Part shown: positions 58,901-64,000 of the stretch, in pieces
How positions within the stretch are numbered: the stretch's first letter is position 1
Layout: the number at the start of each line of letters is the position of its first letter
DNA from: Parvibaculaceae bacterium
Lineage (GTDB): Bacteria; Pseudomonadota; Alphaproteobacteria; Parvibaculales; Parvibaculaceae
Assembly: GCA_028283765.1 (NCBI GenBank)
Contig: JAPWJY010000008.1
Coordinates: 2,017,956-2,081,955 of the forward strand
Length of the DNA stretch: 64,000 nucleotides
Direction: 5' to 3'
Notes under the pieces: generated by a model
What the model was told of the DNA's origin: nothing
Databases searched by the model: none
What the model saw: the letters and a program-made list of their open reading frames with translations, nothing else
Translations under genes and position numbers: made by a program

Positions 58901-61900
58901 ATCAAGATAAACGCCCCTTCCTAAATTATAGAGATCGTTTTCTGGTGTGCCGGTTCCTGGAATGGCGGTACCCGCCGTATAAATTCCAAAGGGAGAATTC
59001 TGCTTGAAGTCACCACCAACAACGAATTCCAGATCGCCGGTTCCTGTACGAATTACGCTTGGAGACAAGTTTGTCGGTGTACCGCTGAAGTGAGGATCAT
59101 CCAAAGTCATGTTGCCGGAACTAGCGAGCATATTCACCGTCCGCAATGAGCGGGTATCCGAGGATAGAAGATCAGCGCCACTCACGAACCGCATCGACCA
59201 TGATTGTGTGCCAGACGCCAACATGGGAGATATGGCCCACGTGATTCCACTGCCGTAATTCGTCATAGTTGCTGAGGTTACGGGGACAGTAATTCCTGCC
59301 AACCATTGAAACTGCCAAACACCAAACTGTGTTGCGTCGATTGTTGCCCCCGCGGGAATAGTATCTCCCGGGAAATAGAGATTACCATCTGTTGTAAAGA
59401 CAGCCCCTATAAAATCCGCCGTTGCATAACCATCCGGAACGACCCAATCTTCAAGCAACGTTGGGTTACTCGTAACCGTAATTGCATCAGTGGATACAAA
59501 CGATGGAGTATCGACGGCCTTTGTTGTCGCTGGCAGCCACGAGTTATCGTCGGGTGTTCTTGGCGGCGTGTCGAAGCCGTCATTGATGCTGTCGTTGATG
59601 TTGAGGTTGCCGCCTGCGCGCATCACCAGCATTCCCGGCTCGCCCGAGCCGCGCACCGATGTCACACCCGGCCCGTACCGATAGCCTGCCAGATCAATAT
59701 CGCCGGAGGTCGACAGATTGCCGTCAGGCGTCTTACTCTGGATTTCAACGCCCGGTCGGATGTGCAGAGCGGAGTTGTAGTTCGGATCGAGCAGACCCGC
59801 GATCTTGGTTTGCAGATTACCGGTCAATTGACCGTCGGCGACGTTGCCGCCATAGATATTGCTGATGAACGTCTGGCTGTCCTGATCGACCAGATCGAGC
59901 CAGGCCTGATCGATGATCTGACCGTTGGCGTCGTTCGGATCGGCGGGCGCGTTCTTGTAGATGGCGAAGGCGTTCAGCGCGATGCTGGACGCACCCTCGA
60001 TGTTCAGTTGTCCTGTCGCCGAGATCGCAATGCTGTCACCGGTGGCGTTGATCTGTGCGTCGTTGCCGGTCGCGCTGGTCCCCGAGGCCGTGCCGGTGCG
60101 CGGCGCGTTCAATTCAAGGTGGCCATAGGCGACCGGATTGCCGTTCATGTCGGCGTTTGCCGGATCGATGACGCGCATGTCAATGGTCGCGCCCGGCAAC
60201 AGCGTCAGCGTGCCGCTGGTCGTCGTCAGCGAAACATGAGCTGTGTTGTCGGCCTCGACCGGAGCCCCGTAACTGTCGGTCTGCAGCACGGTGCCGTGGG
60301 CATCGACCACTGCGCTTGATGCAAGGATCAGGTCGTCCCGTGCCGCCAGCGTGATACTGCCCGGCGTCGCGCCGCTGACGTCGATCGTGCCGTTGACAGT
60401 GAGGCTGCCGCCATCGACCGAGATGGAGACACTGTGCGCCTTGACCTCGTTGCCGACCACAAGATCACCCTGCTTCAGGTCGAACGAGCGCGCGCCGAAG
60501 AAACCGGCGTCATTGAGCTTGTTATTCAGCGCCGCGAAATTCCCGAGACTCTGCGCCGCGATGCTGATCTGGCCGTCTTCGTAACCGCCGGACGATGCGC
60601 CCTTCAGCGAGCCGCCGAGCGACACGACGCCGCTGGACGTGCCAATCGCCGTCGCGCTGATCGAACCCGCCACATTGTTCTGCGCCGACACGTCGATGAC
60701 CGAACCCGCCGACTGGGTCACATTGCCATTCGCGCTCTGCAGAATGACCGTGCCACCCCAGCTATATTGCGTGACGTCGTTGAACGCGACGGCACGGCCC
60801 GACAGATCGATCACCGAGTCGCCGCCGAGGACGACATCGTTAGTTGCGCTCAAGGTGAGCTTGCCGCTCGGCAGCGCAATCGCGGTATCGACGAAGACGC
60901 TGTCGCCGTTGAAAGCTACCGTACCGCCGTAATCGGTGACCGATTTCGTATCGCCGACGCCGCTGCTGGGAGCGACAACGCGGATGGCGCCGCCCGCATC
61001 ATAAACAACGGTCGAGCCATTCGCCGCCGTCAAAAGCGGCGTCGTTATATTCAGGCTTCCGCCCTGCAACTTGCCGGAACCGTCCTTCGACAGCCCGACC
61101 TGCAACGTGCCATCGCTGTTCGAGGTGATACTGTGGCTGGCCGTAATGTTGACACCGGAGAATCCGACCGCATAGCGATCGAGCAAAGCGCCGTCGGTCG
61201 GCCGGCTGATGCTTGGGTCATAGCCGAACACAATGTCGTTGGCATTGATATTGAGCACACCGGAGCCAGCGCCCGGCCCGTCCGCGGTGATCACGGCTGG
61301 AGCCTGGTTGCCATAGGGGTTCGCTGTTGAGCCGTTGCCGGTGCGCACCCCGTTCCACACCAGGGTATTTGCCCTGATGCTGGCCACATCGCCCGCGCCG
61401 CCGAGGCCGTAGACCGACGGCGTGTTGAGGATGAATTCGACATTCGAACCAGACCCGCGCGCATCGAGATCGACGCCGCCAATCAGGTCGAGTGAGTTGG
61501 CGGTCAGGATCAGTTGCTCCAGCGCCGGCACGCCGGCCGTGGATGACGGGTTGAGCAGTTGATTCAGCACGCTCTGGGTCAGGTTCCAGCCGGACTGAAT
61601 GTGTCCGGCGGCGGCCGCCAGCGATGCATCGGTGCCGGCGTTGATCACGTTCTGCGACACGGTGAGATACTTCGCGCCCAGATTGGCGTTGCCCATGGTG
61701 AGCGAGCCCGGCGCCGCCAGCACGATGCTACCCTCGGTCAGAAGCGACGCGCCGCTGTCGATATTGATCGAGCTTGTGCCCGTGACTGGCAGGAAATCAA
61801 ACCAGCCGTTGCCAACGGCCAGGATCGCGGGGCCGGCGGCACCCGCATTTTGCGGAGAGGTGTTACTGTAGACATAGCCGAGCGTGGAATCGACCCCATT

Positions 61901-64000
61901 GCTGCTGCGCCCGCGAGTGTCGATCGAAGCCGTGCCCGCAACATTGATCGAATTGCCGATCAGGAACACCTGTCCCGCCCGTAACTCGGCTCCATCGAGC
62001 AGATTGACCTTGGCGTTGCCCGCAAACGCGATACGTCTGCCGTCGCCATTGGCGGTATTGCTCAGGAACGAGCTGTAACCGCCGATCAAAAGCGTTGCGG
62101 CGTTGAAGGCGTTGATGTCATCGGCCCAGATCGAGATATGATCTGCGACTGGCGTGGCGCCGTCCGCGGTGATGTCGATGGTGCCAGCGGCGTTGTTATA
62201 GGTATTGATGATCAATGCGCCGTCGATGCCGCCATTAGCACCGTTGAACAGGGCCGTGCCATCGAACGACAGTGACTTGCCGCTTCCCGTGGATGGCCCG
62301 AGGTCGAATTCCAGCACGCCGCCATCCTTGGGCAGGCGCGGCCGCACATCGTTGAACACCGCCGCCTGCGCGATGGCGAAGTCCGCGAAACTGGTTTCGT
62401 TATATTGCGAGTAGGTGCGTACCTTGGTACCCGACGTCAGGATCAGTTGCGTCGGCAGCGCATCCTTGTTGCCGGTGTTGGCGACGCCGAGATAACCCGA
62501 CGCGATGACGGAACCGTTCGGCAGACTGACCGGCGCGATGCCATTCGTGCTGGTCTGACCAAGCTCGACACGATAGGCGCCCGGCAACAGCGCATAGCTC
62601 GACGGCAGCAACGTGTAGGTGCCGGCGGGAAGTCCCGGCACGCCTGATGGAATCGTGATCTGCCGGCCGATCGCCGGATCGCCCGCGCCGTTGGTCGCGA
62701 TCACCGGCGCGTATTTCGACGCATAGCCGGGCATGATCGCGTAGACTTTATTGCTCGCCGAACTGTATGCCGCATTGTTCGGATTGGCGTTGACCAGTGC
62801 CGTTGTCAGCACGTTCACCGAGCCGCCACGACCGGAGACAAAGCCCGCGCCGGTCAGGTTACCGCCGCCCGATACATCGATCACCGCGCCCTTCTTGCCG
62901 GTGAATGTGCCGGCGGCAACGGTGACGCCGGTCACCACGGTTGCGCCACCGTTGACGTTCTCGAGCGAACCAAGATCGTCAAGGCTTCCGATGCCGGCAT
63001 AGGTGATGCCGTCACTGGTGCCGCCATACGGCATGGTCAGGCCATTAGCGCTGGTCGAGGTGACGCTGCCGTTGCGAAAGACGACGCTCGAAGTCGAAGC
63101 TGCGATCAGCTCGTTGAACGTAATGACGCCAAGCGGGGCACGGATCACGCCGCCCTGATCGACGTGTGGCGCGGTAAAGGTGAGCGATCCGAATACCGAG
63201 GCCGGCACGTCAGGCACAGAGCCGCCATTGCCGCGGATGGTCAGCGTCGCATTCGGATCGTAGCCGGCAGTGCCGTTCGGCAACTGATACACTCCCGCAA
63301 CAAGCCCCATTGCCGCATTGCTCAGCGGATAAATCTGCGCTGCCTGCAACGTAAGGTCGCCCCCCGCAGTCATCGACCCGGCGCCGAAGCGTATATCGCC
63401 CACGCTCTCAAGCGTGATCTGACCAAACGATGCCGCCGTGATTTTTGGCAGCGAGCCAAATCTGGAATTCACCCCCGACTGGATCTGGCCATAGACATCC
63501 AGCTGATCGGCCGAAATGGTAAGGCTGGCATTCTTCGCGATCAGCGATGCAGGACCGAAGGTTGACGCGGACACGCCTGAGTAAATTCCCGTGGGTGGCA
63601 CGGTGCCATTCTTCGACCATCCGTCGATACGGACGTAAGGCGCCGAGAGATGCACTTGTGATGTAGAGGCATCGCTGTCGAGGCCGGCGGCGTAGATGCC
63701 GCCGGCCATGTTCAGGCTGCGGCCGACGCTGAGATCGACATTGCCATCGAACAGGAACAGGTCGCGGATGCGCAGGGTGACGTTATCGAAGCCACCGGCC
63801 GCGATCTGGTTGACGCCGAGCATGCTGGAATACTTCAGGTTGGGATCGGCTTCGCCCGGCAGCAGATCGCCGGACAGGCCGCTGCCAGTGTAGTTCTGGG
63901 TCAGCGTCAGGTTGCGGGCAACCTTCATGTTGGCGGGGATGGTGCTCGGATATGAGTTCTCCGTCAGATTATAGCTCAGCGTGCCACCTGCAGCCCCCGC
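55988..64000 (-). CDS. Filamentous haemagglutinin family protein 2, C-terminal 2670 residues
   Basis: One uninterrupted frame from the right window edge (the gene continues beyond 64000) to 55988. The visible part is beta-helix repeats (GNLNINDSINDGFDTPPRTPDDNSW, GGDFKQNSPFGIYTAG, AGKNIYQGSTASVESIG) ending in the DUF3739 C-terminus (GDILAWSAEGDINAGRG, IPDVPPGDIDLIAPLGTVDAGEAGIRVSGNINIAALHVVNAANIKV). It aligns along its length with the first adhesin and its 3' end is nearly identical in DNA. No frameshift here. The N-terminal secretion domain would be beyond the window. Base composition falls sharply between about 57540 and 59560 (see low-GC feature). Confidence 0.9.
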   Translation of the reverse strand, partial: AGAAGGTLSYNLTENSYPSTIPANMKVARNLTLTQNYTGSGLSGDLLPGEADPNLKYSSMLGVNQIAAGGFDNVTLRIRDLFLFDGNVDLSVGRSLNMAGGIYAAGLDSDASTSQVHLSAPYVRIDGWSKNGTVPPTGIYSGVSASTFGPASLIAKNASLTISADQLDVYGQIQSGVNSRFGSLPKITAASFGQITLESVGDIRFGAGSMTAGGDLTLQAAQIYPLSNAAMGLVAGVYQLPNGTAGYDPNATLTIRGNGGSVPDVPASVFGSLTFTAPHVDQGGVIRAPLGVITFNELIAASTSSVVFRNGSVTSTSANGLTMPYGGTSDGITYAGIGSLDDLGSLENVNGGATVVTGVTVAAGTFTGKKGAVIDVSGGGNLTGAGFVSGRGGSVNVLTTALVNANPNNAAYSSASNKVYAIMPGYASKYAPVIATNGAGDPAIGRQITIPSGVPGLPAGTYTLLPSSYALLPGAYRVELGQTSTNGIAPVSLPNGSVIASGYLGVANTGNKDALPTQLILTSGTKVRTYSQYNETSFADFAIAQAAVFNDVRPRLPKDGGVLEFDLGPSTGSGKSLSFDGTALFNGANGGIDGALIINTYNNAAGTIDITADGATPVADHISIWADDINAFNAATLLIGGYSSFLSNTANGDGRRIAFAGNAKVNLLDGAELRAGQVFLIGNSINVAGTASIDTRGRSSNGVDSTLGYVYSNTSPQNAGAAGPAILAVGNGWFDFLPVTGTSSINIDSGASLLTEGSIVLAAPGSLTMGNANLGAKYLTVSQNVINAGTDASLAAAAGHIQSGWNLTQSVLNQLLNPSSTAGVPALEQLILTANSLDLIGGVDLDARGSGSNVEFILNTPSVYGLGGAGDVASIRANTLVWNGVRTGNGSTANPYGNQAPAVITADGPGAGSGVLNINANDIVFGYDPSISRPTDGALLDRYAVGFSGVNITASHSITSNSDGTLQVGLSKDGSGKLQGGSLNITTPLLTAANGSTVVYDAGGAIRVVAPSSGVGDTKSVTDYGGTVAFNGDSVFVDTAIALPSGKLTLSATNDVVLGGDSVIDLSGRAVAFNDVTQYSWGGTVILQSANGNVTQSAGSVIDVSAQNNVAGSISATAIGTSSGVVSLGGSLKGASSGGYEDGQISIAAQSLGNFAALNNKLNDAGFFGARSFDLKQGDLVVGNEVKAHSVSISVDGGSLTVNGTIDVSGATPGSITLAARDDLILASSAVVDAHGTVLQTDSYGAPVEADNTAHVSLTTTSGTLTLLPGATIDMRVIDPANADMNGNPVAYGHLELNAPRTGTASGTSATGNDAQINATGDSIAISATGQLNIEGASSIALNAFAIYKNAPADPNDANGQIIDQAWLDLVDQDSQTFISNIYGGNVADGQLTGNLQTKIAGLLDPNYNSALHIRPGVEIQSKTPDGNLSTSGDIDLAGYRYGPGVTSVRGSGEPGMLVMRAGGNLNINDSINDGFDTPPRTPDDNSWLPATTKAVDTPSFVSTDAITVTSNPTLLEDWVVPDGYATADFIGAVFTTDGNLYFPGDTIPAGATIDATQFGVWQFQWLAGITVPVTSATMTNYGSGITWAISPMLASGTQSWSMRFVSGADLLSSDTRSLRTVNMLASSGNMTLDDPHFSGTPTNLSPSVIRTGTGDLEFVVGGDFKQNSPFGIYTAGTAIPGTGTPENDLYNLGRGVYLDGTVLSAGNTAYEMTLNLQRMYYTEHGGDVFLQAQGNIEGNPTPNSTSVGDWLWRQGGNGIDQTTAWGINFGSYTSNPGFNNQGQPGPFIRLSAFEGVGALGGGNVMVRAGRDIGDAGQGIVFAVGGSGRAIDDKLVQTGGGTLSVTAGNNIGTGGNQFVNLRGDIDIDAGTFGSLISTNFGYQAGDPRSLNTLVPYSMTSLAGGSFVPGDSVISIRARGDIAVGNIVDPGRVGLSQQTDVDGLNQGVTWFTLWTDATALNGFAAGGDVSPLSLGQGNTTIFLPSILNAVAANGSIYLSPGSNGSSFMLPSSDGALELLAEDSVIQLGSSPALGPLSTSQASLATPFSPGWELRKIVGNSWSIGSSNYWGNPKSASDSVISWTAYSYNDGGYNPDIGNVGTGGNPFVFGSNTVTDDTSFRDVMTPSLIYAVRGDIMGLRYGETFVHSETLGGKLVSTNYYRAAKPVQILAGGDIVNVSGLVLQNDPSTISTIAAGGSIIYANVDVAGPGTLEMTAGKNIYQGSTASVESIGALVSGDTRPGASVVMQAGVGAGAPGEGQVDWTDFAKLYLDPANLAGDGPLADQPGKVAKTYDSELIDWLKSRFGYSGSAQDALAYFLALPAEQQRVFLRQVYYAELTAGGREYNDVNGPRYGSYLRGRNAIAALFPNQNAYQGDITMFSASSGSGANATVNSGYVHTDFGGDIQFLAPGGGVTVGTEGLAPGADAGLITQGEGNIQIYSQNSLLLGLSRIMTTFGGDILAWSAEGDINAGRGSKTTVIYTPPKRTYDIYGNVALAPQVPSTGAGIATLNPIPDVPPGDIDLIAPLGTVDAGEAGIRVSGNINIAALHVVNAANIKVQGTSAGIPTAAVPNIGALTTASNAAGAAAATAGNAGRQANTGQDLPSIITVEVIGYGGGEGDSGQQQQQDGRVKQKERQSYNRNSVLQLVGNGPLTETQKRTLTEAEREKIDSE
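57540..59560. other. Low-GC segment inside adhesin 2
   Basis: Roughly 2 kb of the adhesin-2 coding region has lower G+C than its flanks: counted by eye, 53 of 120 bases (44%) at 58321-58440, against 44 of 60 (73%) at 56401-56460. The reading frame and repeats are continuous across it, so it looks like a recombined module within the gene. Confidence 0.55.

Noticed and set aside
55549..64000. tRNA-Gln as attachment site for an adhesin-2 island
   Set aside because: I found no second copy of the tRNA 3' end or integrase in the window; the gene may simply be adjacent.
13015..64000. Contact-dependent inhibition (CdiA) type adhesin with toxin C-terminus
   Set aside because: Both C-termini are DUF3739 and Gln/Glu-rich, no VENN motif, toxin domain or small immunity gene after the stop.

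Overview
The window reads as a high-GC alphaproteobacterial chromosome. Sphingomonadales is my best guess, inferred from gene order (purF-SDR; panB-TPR-bamB-der; ppx-rlmE-guaB-rsmB-TPR-guaA) and from FecI/FecR-linked giant filamentous haemagglutinins. I could not run a search, so the taxonomy is inference.

Layout. 1-7.2 kb is core genome: the end of purF, an SDR, three small envelope lipoproteins, the der/bamB/YfgM-like operon and panB. 7.3-12.9 kb holds an MFS exporter, a frameshifted isochorismatase-type hydrolase with its MarR regulator, and a divergent AraC regulator / TonB-dependent siderophore receptor pair with a strong Fur box between them. 13.0-28.0 kb (minus strand) is a surface-protein locus: a small STN plus TonB-C-like protein, an ECF (FecI-type) sigma factor, a FecR regulator and a 12.5-kb filamentous haemagglutinin gene broken by several frameshifts. 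28.0-34.2 kb is a stress or fermentative-looking set: a P-type H+-ATPase, two zinc alcohol dehydrogenases and an aldehyde dehydrogenase. 34.5-36.3 kb is an unusual FkbM methyltransferase / PhyH dioxygenase fusion.

36.37-48.03 kb looks like an 11.6-kb decaying genomic island inserted at the 3' end of guaA. It has a truncated tyrosine integrase beside guaA, a second copy of the guaA tail (Ile-Glu-Trp-Glu-stop) at the far end, and between them many SDR genes, LysR and TetR regulators with recognisable operators, and several internally deleted or chimeric gene remnants.

48.0-55.1 kb is core again (guaA, a TPR protein, rsmB, guaB, rlmE, ppx/gppA), followed by tRNA-Gln. 56.0-64.0 kb is the C-terminal part of a second giant haemagglutinin, paralogous to the first and in the same orientation; it contains an internal low-GC segment that suggests mosaicism and runs off the right edge.

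Reading frames are intact in every core gene. Frameshifts, internal deletions and premature stops occur only in accessory genes, so decay is more likely than random sequencing error, although indels at G-runs should be verified. I saw no CRISPR array, complete transposon, rRNA or TpsB/FhaC transporter gene.
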